Assembly (NCBI RefSeq): GCF_020819555.1
Contig: NZ_JAJHJB010000005.1
Span: 122,610 to 186,609 of the forward strand
DNA length: 64,000 nt
Direction of reading: 5' to 3'
Source of the DNA: Pelosinus baikalensis
GTDB taxonomy: Bacteria > Bacillota > Negativicutes > DSM-13327
Part shown: one piece after another, positions 45,966 to 54,532 of the stretch
Layout: the number at the start of each line of letters is the position of its first letter
Position numbering within the stretch: the stretch's first letter is position 1
The notes under the pieces: generated by a model
Databases searched by the model: none
What the model was told of the DNA's origin: nothing
What the model saw: only the letters and a program-made list of their open reading frames with translations
Made by a program: the position numbers and the translations under genes

Positions 45966-46625
45966 ATGGCTCAAATGGATAAACGCGTTCGTATCGCTAA
46001 ACGGGTGGCTAAAGAACTGCATGATGGCGATGTCGTTAATTTGGGTATTGGCATGCCGACTCTAGTAGCAAATTATCTATCTCACGGAGTTTCTATTGTT
46101 TTACACTCTGAAAACGGATTCTTGGGAATTGGACCGGAGCCACAATCGGAATTGGCAGATAAGGATCTCGTGAATGCTGGAGGAAAACCTGTGACGATTC
46201 AAGAGAATGGATGTTGTTTTGATAGTGCCATGTCATTTGCTATTATTCGAGGCGGTCATGTTGATACCACCGTACTAGGGGCTTTAGAAGTAGATGAACA
46301 AGGTAATTTAGCCAATTGGATGGTTCCGGGAAAAAGAATTTCAGGCATGGGTGGAGCCATGGACTTAGTTGTAGGTGCCAAAAAAATCATCATTGCCATG
46401 GAACATAATAATAAAGATGGAACTGTCAAAATTGTAAAGCAGTGTTCTTTACCTCTCACAGCTCAGGCTGAAGTTGATTTAATTATTACTGATATGGCGG
46501 TTATTGCCGTTCAGAAAGATGGACTACATTTAATTGAAATTGCCGAAGATACTACATTAGAGGAAGTAGTTGCTGCAACAGGTGCCCAATTAATTTTTTC
46601 TGAAGACAATATTCGTATTTTTTAA
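45966..46625 (+). CDS. Acetoacetate/butyrate CoA-transferase subunit B
   Basis: This 219-residue beta subunit (AtoA/ScoB-like) carries the catalytic glutamate in SENGFLGIGP near residue 48 and NLGIGMPTLVANYL near residue 26. GGGAGG precedes the ATG at 45966. It is the last gene of the second lysine unit. The exact acyl-CoA donor cannot be told from sequence. Confidence 0.9.
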   Translation: MAQMDKRVRIAKRVAKELHDGDVVNLGIGMPTLVANYLSHGVSIVLHSENGFLGIGPEPQSELADKDLVNAGGKPVTIQENGCCFDSAMSFAIIRGGHVDTTVLGALEVDEQGNLANWMVPGKRISGMGGAMDLVVGAKKIIIAMEHNNKDGTVKIVKQCSLPLTAQAEVDLIITDMAVIAVQKDGLHLIEIAEDTTLEEVVAATGAQLIFSEDNIRIF

Positions 46626-46643
46626 AGATGACGATTTTATAGC

Positions 46644-46671
46644 TAGACAAAAAACATTTTTGTGCTATAAT
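46644..46671 (+). promoter_or_regulatory. Promoter of the type III glutamine synthetase gene
   Basis: TAGACA at 46644 and TATAAT at 46666 are 16 bases apart. The start of transcription would be near 46678, leaving a leader of about 180 bases. Confidence 0.75.
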
Positions 46672-46692
46672 ATTAATATAAATGAAAATTAT

Positions 46693-46744
46693 GAGTCAAC
46701 GATGACTCCTACCACTGAACAAGTGGAGGGGTCTGTTTTTTTTT
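46693..46744 (+). promoter_or_regulatory. Attenuator-like leader of glnN
   Basis: A first hairpin, GAGTC-AACGAT-GACTC (46693-46708), shares its 3' arm with a larger terminator hairpin (46704-46733) followed by nine T. The two structures exclude each other. The six-base loop has A at position 1 and G at position 4, as in ANTAR-target loops, but a second such loop is not clear. Confidence 0.68.
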
Positions 46745-46856
46745 GTAGCAATTGTGTTGCTGCATTAAAAAAATATCCAATCTGTCATCTTTTTTAGCAA
46801 GTTTTATTTAGAATAAACAGTAATGCGATATGAAAAATTGAGAGGGGTTTTTGCAG

Positions 46857-48950
46857 ATGAGCAACTTAGGCCAAATTTTCGGTTCAAACGTATTTAATGA
46901 TGCAGTTATGAAGGAGTGTCTTCCTAAAGCCACATATAAAGCTTTAAGGAAGACAATTGAAGAGGGACTTCCTTTAGATCCAGTAGTGGCAGATGTAGTA
47001 GCTAATGCGATGAAAGACTGGGCTCTTGAAAAAGGTGCAACCCATTTCACTCATTGGTTCCAACCAATGACAGGTATTACTGCTGAAAAACATGATGCAT
47101 TTATATCGCCAACTTCTGATGGTAAAGCGATTATGGAGTTTTCGGGCAAAGAATTAATTAAGGGAGAACCAGATGCTTCTTCATTCCCATCCGGTGGTCT
47201 TAGAGCTACTTTTGAAGCCAGAGGATATACTGCATGGGATTGTACATCACCTGCATTTGTAAAAGACGATTCATTATGTATACCAACAGCCTTTTGCTCT
47301 TATACTGGAGAGGCTTTAGATAAAAAGACTCCGTTATTGCGTTCAATGGAAGCGTTAGGTAAGCAAGCATTACGTGTATTAAGAGCTCTTGGAAATACAA
47401 CAACGAATAGAGTTATTACAACTGTTGGACCAGAGCAAGAATACTTTATTCTTGATAAGAAAACATATGAACAAAGAAAAGACTTAATATTTACAGGAAG
47501 AACACTTTTTGGTGCGAAACCTCCAAAGGGACAAGAATTAGAGGATCATTATTTCGGTTCAATTAAAGAAAAGATATCTGCCTATATGAAGGAATTAGAT
47601 GAAGAGCTTTGGAAACTTGGAATTGCAGCCAAGTCTAAACATAACGAAGTTGCTCCTGCGCAACATGAACTAGCTCCAATATTTACTACTACAAATATAG
47701 CAACAGATCACAATCAGCTTACTATGGATATAATGAAGAAGGTTGCTTTACGACATGATCTTGTATGTTTATTGCATGAAAAGCCATTTGCTGGCATTAA
47801 TGGTTCTGGTAAACATAATAACTGGTCTATGGGAACCGATGATGGAGTGAATTTATTGGAGCCAGGTCGTACTCCTCATGATAATCAGCAATTTCTTGTA
47901 TTCTTATGCTCTGTTATAAAGGCTGTTGATGTATATGCGGATTTATTAAGAGTATCAGCTGCAAATCCAGGAAATGATCATAGACTAGGTGCGAATGAAG
48001 CTCCTCCAGCTATCATATCAATATTCCTAGGAGAGCAATTACAAGATATTCTAGAACAGATTGAAAATGGTGGAGCCACAAGCTCTAAAAATGGTGGTAA
48101 TATGGAAATTGGTGTTACTACGCTGCCGCCGTTACCGAAAGATGCAACAGACAGAAACAGAACTTCCCCGTTTGCGTTTACCGGCAATAAGTTTGAATTT
48201 AGAATGTGTCCATCTTCAGCTTCCATCGCTGAACCCAATATAACCTTAAATACGATTGTGGCGGAAGTGCTAAACGAAGTTGCGGATCGATTAGAAAATG
48301 CTACAGATGCAAAAGCCGAAGTGAAAACAATTATTACTGAATATGTTACCAATCATAAAAGAGTGGTATTTAACGGTAATGGATATTCAGATGAATGGGT
48401 TGTTGAAGCTGAAAAGAGAGGACTTTTAAACTTAAGAACTACAGTAGAATCCATTAAGGCTCTTATTTCTGAAAAGAACATAGCAGTCATGGAAAAACAT
48501 GCTGTATTGAGTAAAGTAGAAATGGAGTCCCGTTATGAAATCGCTCTTGAAAATTATATCAAAACGATTAACGTTGAAGCTTTAACAATGATAGAAATGG
48601 CTAAGAGACAAATACTTCCTTCTGTTATCAAGTTCGCCACAAACCTTGCGGTTTCAATAAATACAATTAAAGCTACAGGTGTAGCAGCGGATTTAACAGC
48701 TCAAACTGAATTGCTAACAGAAGTATCTTCGTTGACAGCATCATTAAAGAAAAATATTGCTGTTCTTGAAGAAACTGTAGAGAAGGCTACTAATGCTCAT
48801 GGCGACACTTATGATCAAGCTTCATTATTCCGATTTGATGTATTTGAAAAAATGGCAGTACTACGCGAAGTTGTTGATACACTTGAAACTCTGGTAGATA
48901 AAGATGTATGGCCAATGCCAACTTACGGTGATCTGTTATTCAATATATAA
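46857..48950 (+). CDS. glnN: Glutamine synthetase type III
   Basis: This 697-residue GSIII (GlnN family) makes glutamine from glutamate, ammonia and ATP. Type III features include FPSGGLRATFEARGYTAWD near residue 118, the metal-binding GPEQEYFILD near residue 195, SKHNEVAPAQHELAP near residue 259 and GINGSGKHNNWSMG near residue 318. The start at 46857 has AGAGGGG nine bases upstream. It lies after the ammonia-releasing lysine genes but has its own promoter and leader. Confidence 0.95.
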   Translation: MSNLGQIFGSNVFNDAVMKECLPKATYKALRKTIEEGLPLDPVVADVVANAMKDWALEKGATHFTHWFQPMTGITAEKHDAFISPTSDGKAIMEFSGKELIKGEPDASSFPSGGLRATFEARGYTAWDCTSPAFVKDDSLCIPTAFCSYTGEALDKKTPLLRSMEALGKQALRVLRALGNTTTNRVITTVGPEQEYFILDKKTYEQRKDLIFTGRTLFGAKPPKGQELEDHYFGSIKEKISAYMKELDEELWKLGIAAKSKHNEVAPAQHELAPIFTTTNIATDHNQLTMDIMKKVALRHDLVCLLHEKPFAGINGSGKHNNWSMGTDDGVNLLEPGRTPHDNQQFLVFLCSVIKAVDVYADLLRVSAANPGNDHRLGANEAPPAIISIFLGEQLQDILEQIENGGATSSKNGGNMEIGVTTLPPLPKDATDRNRTSPFAFTGNKFEFRMCPSSASIAEPNITLNTIVAEVLNEVADRLENATDAKAEVKTIITEYVTNHKRVVFNGNGYSDEWVVEAEKRGLLNLRTTVESIKALISEKNIAVMEKHAVLSKVEMESRYEIALENYIKTINVEALTMIEMAKRQILPSVIKFATNLAVSINTIKATGVAADLTAQTELLTEVSSLTASLKKNIAVLEETVEKATNAHGDTYDQASLFRFDVFEKMAVLREVVDTLETLVDKDVWPMPTYGDLLFNI

Positions 48951-48962
48951 TCTAATAAATTA

Positions 48963-48993
48963 AAGGCCTGGCTTACACTGCCAGGCTTTTTTT
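48963..48993 (+). terminator. Terminator after glnN
   Basis: AAAGGCCTGGC pairs with GCCAGGCTTTT around TTACACT and ends in a T run. Confidence 0.88.
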
Positions 48994-49198
48994 GTGGCGT
49001 TCAGATCTGGGCGTTTGCTTGTTGATGTAAATCGTTATATAAAAAAACATCAGTATAATCTTTGTAATTTTTACTATTAATAGTATAATAGATTAAATAA
49101 AGAAAAGTTTTTAATAAGGAGGAGATATAATTACTTTAGAATCTATCATGGGTATAACAAAGTAAAATTATATTTATAATATTTAAGAGGTGATTGAA

Positions 49199-51100
49199 AT
49201 GGTAAATGAATTGCTTTATGTAATTCCAGCTGGGAAATATGGTAAGAATGAGTTGATTGAATTATTAAAAGAACATTCCGAAATTAAATTTGTTTCCTTA
49301 GTAGGTATTGATCTTGCAGGTAACGATACTGATGAAAAGATTCCTATGGAATTATTCCTTAAAGATATGGATGATTTCTTCCAAGGCAGTGCAGTGCAAA
49401 CAGATGGTTCATCGGTAGTACTTACAGGAATTGCTACGTTGAATAATGCTAAAGTAGATATGCCTGCTGATTCCAGTGTAAATTGGTTTGTTGATTATAA
49501 TTATAATTACATTGATGAAGCAAAGGGGAAGCCAGTTGGTACCCTTCGTATTCCGGCGTTCCTTGTTCACAATGGTTTACGTGTTGATTCTCGTGCGATT
49601 TTGGCTGATAGTCTCAGTTACATAAAAAGCGAGCTGATTAGTTTATTCAAAAAATATCCTAAAGTAGCTGGTCTTGAGCATATCAATGGTGAAGAAATTG
49701 AGGATATTATTTTTACTTCCGGTACTGAACTTGAGTTCTGGGTGAAGACTCCTGTTGAGAAAGCGGAAGTTGCCGAACTCTCCGCATCCCAAACCATGCA
49801 AGAACAATACTGGCAGCGTACCCGCGGTTCTGTGCGTACAGCGTTAGAGCAAACCATTGTAATGTTAGACAACTATGGTTTAAAAACCGAAATGGGTCAT
49901 AAAGAAGTTGGTGGTATTAAAGCCACCATTGATGAAGCTGGTAATTTGACTCATGTTTGCGAGCAGTTGGAAATTGACTGGCGTTTTGCTGATGCCCTGC
50001 AAGCTGCAGACAATGAGCTGCAAGCTCGTATTGTAGTAAAAGAAGTATTTAGAGCCAATGGTCTTGAGGTTACTTTTAAAGCAAAACCAATTATTGGTGT
50101 TGCTGGTAATGGTGAACATACGCATGTAGGTTTTGCTGCTAAAATGAAATCAGGAAAACTCGTTAATCTATTTGCTCCTACCAATATGAAAGAAGACTTT
50201 ATGAGTGCTGTTGGTTATGGCTCTCTTATGGGATTATTAAAAAATTATGAAGCAATTAACCCGTTTATTACTGCTACTAATGATGCCTTGAATCGTTTGA
50301 AACCAGGTTTTGAAGCACCGGTTTGCATTGTAACTTCTCTTGGACATACTCCAGAGATACCTTCCCGTAATCGGACAATTCTTGCTGGACTTGTGCGGGA
50401 TGTTAACAATCCATTAGCGACTCGTTTTGAAGTTCGTGCAGCTAATCCATATACGAATACCTATGTTGCGTTATCAGCAATCTATTTGAGTATGCTTGAT
50501 GGTGTTAAAGCTATAGTTGCATCTGGCAAGAATACAAAAGAAATATTAGCTGAATTATCGAAAGAAGCAGGAACTTCTGGTTTTTATCTTGAAACAGATC
50601 GCGCTTATCGCAGTGAGCATGATGTATTTGAAGATTATGAAGAAGATGAGCGGAATCGCTTATTTGGTAAACCTCCAGCAACTGTTTGGGAAAATATGGA
50701 GAACTTAAAGAAGTTTCCTGCGAAAACAGAAGTTATTAAAGCTGGAAATATTCTTCGTCAAGAAATTTTGGATGCTTTCGTAGCAGGTGCATTAATTCGC
50801 TGGTCAACGGAATTATTAAAGAGAATTATTCCTGAAAACCTTGCTATCGTAAAAGCAGCTAAGTCATTGCATGATGCTGACAGTGCTGTAGACTATGATC
50901 TATATTTATGGGATAAGGTAAATTCTTTGCGCGTGGAATTGGCTAAAGATACTGTTGCACAAAAATCCATTTTTACGCGAGTAAATGATGCTGTAGCAGC
51001 AGGTGATTATGATACTGTATCGGCTCTTCAGATTGAAATGTATGGTAAAGTAGAAGAGCTGAAAATTGCATATGCAAAATACAAACGCAATATCATCTAA
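49199..51100 (+). CDS. Glutamine synthetase family protein (large GlnA-like)
   Basis: This 633-residue protein has an N-terminal GS beta-grasp-like part with VSLVGIDLAGNDTDEKIPM and a catalytic domain with TSGTELEFWVKTP near residue 182, AGNGEHTHVGF near residue 304 and SRNRTILAGLVRD near residue 388. These correspond to the metal, ammonia/glutamate and ATP-binding segments of the GS fold. It is longer than type I enzymes (about 470) and shorter than GSIII, like clostridial large GlnA homologues. The start at 49199 has AGAGGTG at good spacing. Activity as a true glutamine synthetase is likely but not proven. Confidence 0.85.
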   Translation: MVNELLYVIPAGKYGKNELIELLKEHSEIKFVSLVGIDLAGNDTDEKIPMELFLKDMDDFFQGSAVQTDGSSVVLTGIATLNNAKVDMPADSSVNWFVDYNYNYIDEAKGKPVGTLRIPAFLVHNGLRVDSRAILADSLSYIKSELISLFKKYPKVAGLEHINGEEIEDIIFTSGTELEFWVKTPVEKAEVAELSASQTMQEQYWQRTRGSVRTALEQTIVMLDNYGLKTEMGHKEVGGIKATIDEAGNLTHVCEQLEIDWRFADALQAADNELQARIVVKEVFRANGLEVTFKAKPIIGVAGNGEHTHVGFAAKMKSGKLVNLFAPTNMKEDFMSAVGYGSLMGLLKNYEAINPFITATNDALNRLKPGFEAPVCIVTSLGHTPEIPSRNRTILAGLVRDVNNPLATRFEVRAANPYTNTYVALSAIYLSMLDGVKAIVASGKNTKEILAELSKEAGTSGFYLETDRAYRSEHDVFEDYEEDERNRLFGKPPATVWENMENLKKFPAKTEVIKAGNILRQEILDAFVAGALIRWSTELLKRIIPENLAIVKAAKSLHDADSAVDYDLYLWDKVNSLRVELAKDTVAQKSIFTRVNDAVAAGDYDTVSALQIEMYGKVEELKIAYAKYKRNII

Positions 51101-51124
51101 TCGTATAATGTCTTTCTTTATATC

Positions 51125-51160
51125 AAAAATTCCCTTATCGAATTGATAAGGGAATTTTTT
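51125..51160. terminator. Terminator between the GlnA-like gene and tpx
   Basis: AAAAATTCCCTTATC pairs with GATAAGGGAATTTTT and works for both convergent genes. Confidence 0.87.
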
Positions 51161-51174
51161 GATGAGCTTGGATA

Positions 51175-51687
51175 TTATAAGTATTGTTTTACAACAGCCA
51201 TTACTTTATCATAATCGGGCTGGTCACCAATATTAGCAACATATTCTACGTGGCGTACAATGTCATCTTTATCAATCACAACAGTTCCACGAGATAAAAG
51301 GCGTAATTCTTCAATGACAAAACCATATTTTAGTCCAAAATCAAGCTCCCTATGGTCAGACAGAGTTTTAATGGTAGCAATACCTTGAGCTGCGCAATAT
51401 TTCTTTAAGGCAAAAGGTAAGTCAGCGCTAATGGATAACACTGTTAAGCCATCAATTTTCGCAGCCTCTTCATTGAACCAGCGAGTTTGTATATCGCAAA
51501 CGGATGTATCAATGGAAGGAACAACACTAATAACTCGTACCTGACCTTTTGTATCCTTAAGTGATAGAGAGGATAAATCAGGATTTAGCACCGTAAAATC
51601 AGGAGCTTTATCACCAATTTTAATTTCTGTTCCTATTAGTGTGACTGGATTACCACCAAATTTTACAACATCATTACGTTTAGTCAT
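51175..51687 (-). CDS. tpx: Thiol peroxidase (Tpx, atypical 2-Cys peroxiredoxin)
   Basis: This 170-residue enzyme reduces hydrogen peroxide and alkyl peroxides using thioredoxin. The peroxidatic cysteine lies in PSIDTSVCDIQTRWFNEEA near residue 60, and the resolving cysteine in KKYCAAQG near residue 94. AAGGAGG precedes the ATG. It is divergent from a rubrerythrin-like gene, and a PerR/Fur-like box lies between them. Confidence 0.95.
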   Translation of the reverse strand: MTKRNDVVKFGGNPVTLIGTEIKIGDKAPDFTVLNPDLSSLSLKDTKGQVRVISVVPSIDTSVCDIQTRWFNEEAAKIDGLTVLSISADLPFALKKYCAAQGIATIKTLSDHRELDFGLKYGFVIEELRLLSRGTVVIDKDDIVRHVEYVANIGDQPDYDKVMAVVKQYL

Positions 51688-51750
51688 TTGGGATGCCTCC
51701 TTGTATGTAATATATAGTTATATGGTAACATGTGTCAGGTAAAATGTAAA

Positions 51751-51765
51751 TGATAATTATTATTA
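51751..51765. promoter_or_regulatory. PerR/Fur-like box between tpx and the rubrerythrin-like gene
   Basis: TGATAATTATTATTA differs at two positions from the PerR consensus TTATAATNATTATAA. It lies 64 bases from the tpx start and 134 from the other gene, suited to shared peroxide control. Fur binding is an alternative. Confidence 0.55.
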
Positions 51766-51898
51766 AATAAGTTTTAAGTTTTTATAATTGACATACGAGG
51801 AAAAGCTGGTATTTCTTGTAGTTTTGCAGGAATTTCTTTTATATTGTGGAAATAATTAAATTTAGGATAAGCTGTATTTTTACTTAGGGGGTAATTAA

Positions 51899-52396
51899 AT
51901 GGACTTAAAATTATTTAGTGATCTAGAAGGATTACGAATTGCGATGGCAATAGAAGAAAGAGGGCGTGATTTTTACCAGCAAGCTTTTGAAAAGGCAACA
52001 GAAGATGCTCATAAGGATTTATTCTGTCTATTGAAAAATGAAGAAATTATTCATTTCGAAACATTTACAAAAATTTTTACTAAGGTAAATGAGAATAAAG
52101 AGGCGGCTTCTGATGAATATTTATTTGATGCAGAAACTTCCCGGTACCTTACCGTACTAGCAGATGGGCATATCTTTCCAACCGCTGAAAATGCTGAAAT
52201 CAAAATTGCAGAAGTTACAACGATTCCAGAGATTTTGCAAATGGCTATTCAGGCAGAAAAAGACTCCATTTTATTTTATGATGAATTAGCGAGCAAATCC
52301 AAATTTGAGGATGCTAAAAAAATCTTTACGACATTAAAAGCTGAAGAGCAAACTCATGTTGTTAAATTACGCAAGATATTAGATTCATTAGCTTAA
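51899..52396 (+). CDS. Ferritin-like/rubrerythrin-family diiron protein
   Basis: This 165-residue four-helix protein has two helical pairs with the diiron ligand pattern: EERGRDFY with a following NEEIIHFE in the first half, and EKDSILFYDEL with KAEEQTHV in the second. No C-terminal rubredoxin domain (CxxC pairs) is present. Such proteins scavenge peroxide or store iron in anaerobes. The ATG follows TTAGGGGG. Divergence from tpx and the shared box fit a role in peroxide defence. Confidence 0.88.
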   Translation: MDLKLFSDLEGLRIAMAIEERGRDFYQQAFEKATEDAHKDLFCLLKNEEIIHFETFTKIFTKVNENKEAASDEYLFDAETSRYLTVLADGHIFPTAENAEIKIAEVTTIPEILQMAIQAEKDSILFYDELASKSKFEDAKKIFTTLKAEEQTHVVKLRKILDSLA

Positions 52397-52410
52397 TAGC
52401 AACACTAAAA

Positions 52411-52445
52411 TAAAAATCGCGGAATATAATCCGCGATTTTTATTT
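52411..52445 (+). terminator. Terminator after the rubrerythrin-like gene
   Basis: TAAAAATCGCGGA pairs with TCCGCGATTTTTA around ATATAA and has a T-rich end. Confidence 0.85.
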
Positions 52446-52554
52446 TAGCAGGAAATAGTCTGAATATAGGGAATTATATTTATCATATGCTTAGGATTTA
52501 ACAATTTAGAATGTTTCTTCATATTATGTAATAAAATATGAAGGAGGGCTTAGT

Positions 52555-52707
52555 ATGTACAAAAAGCGAGAGTGTAAGGTGCAAAATGAGGTACAGATTA
52601 TATGCCCCTATTGTGGCTTGATGATTGAATTGCCAATGTGTAAAGTCATAAACAGTGAAGAGATCACTTGTGAGCATTGTCAAAATAAATTTAAATTCAA
52701 GATGTAA
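52555..52707 (+). CDS. Small zinc-ribbon protein, unknown
   Basis: This 50-residue protein has two knuckles, CPYC at about residues 17-20 and CEHC at about 39-42, and a basic start (MYKKRECK). GAAGGAGGG precedes the ATG. It resembles small MJ0042-type zinc ribbons, but the function is unknown. It is the same size class as the broken gene at 5192 but not a close copy. Confidence 0.72.
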   Translation: MYKKRECKVQNEVQIICPYCGLMIELPMCKVINSEEITCEHCQNKFKFKM

Positions 52708-52741
52708 GTAATAAATAAAAATTATATAAGGGGGTTAAGTG

Positions 52742-52876
52742 ATGGCTAAAGGAATGGGAAAACGTGCCCATCATCGGCAGGATATGAGGAAACTAAATAA
52801 AATCGCCCTTACGATTGGTGGCATATTGGGAGCTGCAAGCTTGTTGGCAGTTATCATTTCTCTCTTATATAATTAA
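52742..52876 (+). CDS. Small single-helix membrane protein, unknown
   Basis: This 44-residue protein has a basic, His-rich N-terminus (MAKGMGKRAHHRQDM) and one hydrophobic helix (about residues 21-43). GGGGG lies nine bases before the ATG, and a hairpin follows the stop. Probably cotranscribed with the zinc-ribbon gene 34 bases upstream. Confidence 0.6.
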   Translation: MAKGMGKRAHHRQDMRKLNKIALTIGGILGAASLLAVIISLLYN

Positions 52877-52903
52877 AATGAGGTGCGCTAAGCACTTCAT
52901 TTT
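52875..52903 (+). terminator. Hairpin terminator
   Basis: AAAATGAGGTGC pairs with GCACTTCATTTT with one G-T pair. The T run is short, so efficiency is uncertain. Confidence 0.6.
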
Positions 52904-53098
52904 AAAGGTATAGTAGACATTTGTTCAAAATATCTTTTAAAAGCAGGAAAACACCACTATGTACCAGTGGATTCTGTACTAGCCTTAGTTGATAAAGTAG
53001 TTTTATACTATAAAGAAAATGGCAAAAATTATGAACGTATGGGGAATATGATTGAACGTCTGGGTATTGAGAAAGTAAAACAGGATATATTAGGTTAG
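52892..53098 (+). pseudogene. 3' remnant of a sulfite/nitrite reductase-like iron-sulfur protein
   Basis: The frame is open from 52892 to TAG at 53096 but has no usable start or binding site. It encodes ALVDKVVLYYKENGKNYERM followed by a GNMIERLGIEKVKQDIL-type end. This is the typical C-terminus of the roughly 210-residue nitrite/sulfite reductase half-domain proteins of anaerobes. The catalytic siroheme and 4Fe-4S part is missing. The hairpin at 52875 abuts the break, so the 5' part was probably deleted. Confidence 0.65.
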
Positions 53099-53147
53099 GA
53101 TTAGGTGTATACAAAAAGCTGAGAGACTTCATAAGGGGGCGATGCTA

Positions 53148-54377
53148 ATGGACAGAAATAAGGAATGGGTAATGAATGAAATAGAGAAGATTGCCCATTT
53201 TGGTAAAGGACCACGGGGCATAACGCGCTTAGCCTTTACGGAAACTGCTGTAGAGGCACAGAAGTATGTGATCAGTTTGATGGAGCAGGTTGGTCTTACG
53301 ATCACGATTGATCAGATTGGGAATATAATTGGACGACTAGAAGGTAAGGATGACTCGTTGCCAGCTGTGGTTACAGGATCACATTTAGATACCGTACCTG
53401 AGGGGGGAAAGTACGATGGCGTAATTGGTGTAATTGGTGGCTTAGTAGCTATCAGTCGTTTAAAAGATAAAGGGGGCCTGACTCATCCTCTAGAATTAAT
53501 CATATTTGCTTGTGAAGAATCAAGCCGTTTTGGTTTTGCTACAGTAGGCAGCAAAGCTATGGTTGGCTTAGCGAATGTTCCTCAGTGGAGTAAGGCCAAA
53601 GACCAAGAGGGAGTAAGCTTTGCAGAAGTAATAGCAAAACAGCATCTCGACATAGAGCGTATTGGTGAAGCGGTAAGGCGGGCGGAGGAAATAAAGGCTT
53701 TTGTGGAACTTCATATTGAGCAAGGAAGGGTTTTGGAAAAAGAACAAAAGACAATTGGTATTGTGGAAGCAATTGCTGCTCCTACACGACTTAAAATTAG
53801 AGTGGAAGGGGTGGCTGCTCATTCTGGCTCTACCCCCATGGAAGAAAGACGAGATGCATTAGTTAGCGCGTCTATGATTGTACTGGCAATACACGAAATT
53901 GGCGCAGAACAATCAAAATATGGTACAGTTACCACCGTAGGGATGCTCAACGTATACCCAGGGGCTATTAATGTGATTCCTGGCGTGGTAGAAATGTGGG
54001 TGGATATTCGTGGTGTAAATCATGAAAGCATTATTGAATGTTTGCAGGATATTAAGGATGCCATCAGTACCATCGCAGAAGGTCAGGAAATAGGGGTTTC
54101 TATCATGTTGCTGTCTGCAGAGAAGCCTGTAAATATGAATAAAGATATCATGAGCCTTATTAAAAAAGTATGTGTGGAAAAGAAGGTGCCTCATCAAGTT
54201 ATACATAGTCGGACCGGGCATGATGCATTGAATCTATCGCACCTGGCACCAGCTGGAATGATTTTTGTTCCGTCGCAAAATGGCGTTAGCCACAATGGGG
54301 AAGAACATACTGCAATCGATGAAATCATGTCCGGAATTGATGTGCTGACAGAAACGTTATTTCAATTAGCAAAGTAA
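53148..54377 (+). CDS. M20-family amidohydrolase (hydantoinase/carbamoylase, AllC/HyuC type)
   Basis: This 409-residue zinc- or manganese-dependent hydrolase of the allantoate amidohydrolase/N-carbamoyl-L-amino acid hydrolase group has metal-binding GSHLDTVPEGGKYDG near residue 77 and CEESSRFG near residue 122. ELHIEQGRVLE near residue 187 and the late SRTGHDALNL are also present. The ATG at 53148 has AAGGGGG eight bases upstream; the ATG at 53142 is too close to it. The substrate may be N-carbamoyl amino acids, ureido compounds or allantoate; no pathway genes are adjacent. Confidence 0.9.
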   Translation: MDRNKEWVMNEIEKIAHFGKGPRGITRLAFTETAVEAQKYVISLMEQVGLTITIDQIGNIIGRLEGKDDSLPAVVTGSHLDTVPEGGKYDGVIGVIGGLVAISRLKDKGGLTHPLELIIFACEESSRFGFATVGSKAMVGLANVPQWSKAKDQEGVSFAEVIAKQHLDIERIGEAVRRAEEIKAFVELHIEQGRVLEKEQKTIGIVEAIAAPTRLKIRVEGVAAHSGSTPMEERRDALVSASMIVLAIHEIGAEQSKYGTVTTVGMLNVYPGAINVIPGVVEMWVDIRGVNHESIIECLQDIKDAISTIAEGQEIGVSIMLLSAEKPVNMNKDIMSLIKKVCVEKKVPHQVIHSRTGHDALNLSHLAPAGMIFVPSQNGVSHNGEEHTAIDEIMSGIDVLTETLFQLAK

Positions 54378-54403
54378 ATGTATTAAAAGTAGAATAAAGT
54401 TAG

Positions 54404-54435
54404 AAAAAGAAGCGGTTTATAATCCGCTTCTTTTT
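54404..54435 (+). terminator. Terminator after the amidohydrolase gene
   Basis: AAAAAGAAGCGG pairs with CCGCTTCTTTTT around TTTATAAT. Confidence 0.85.
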
Positions 54436-54532
54436 ATTAGGTAGTAATTACCGTTACTAATTATGTAAACTGTATGTTAAAATGACATAGATAGGATTTA
54501 CCCATATATGCATTTTCGAAAGGGGATTACAA

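Noticed and set aside
46704..46733. Full ANTAR target (two hexaloop hairpins)
   Set aside because: Only the first loop has the right size and A1/G4; the second hairpin folds with a five- or seven-base loop, so I kept only an attenuator call.
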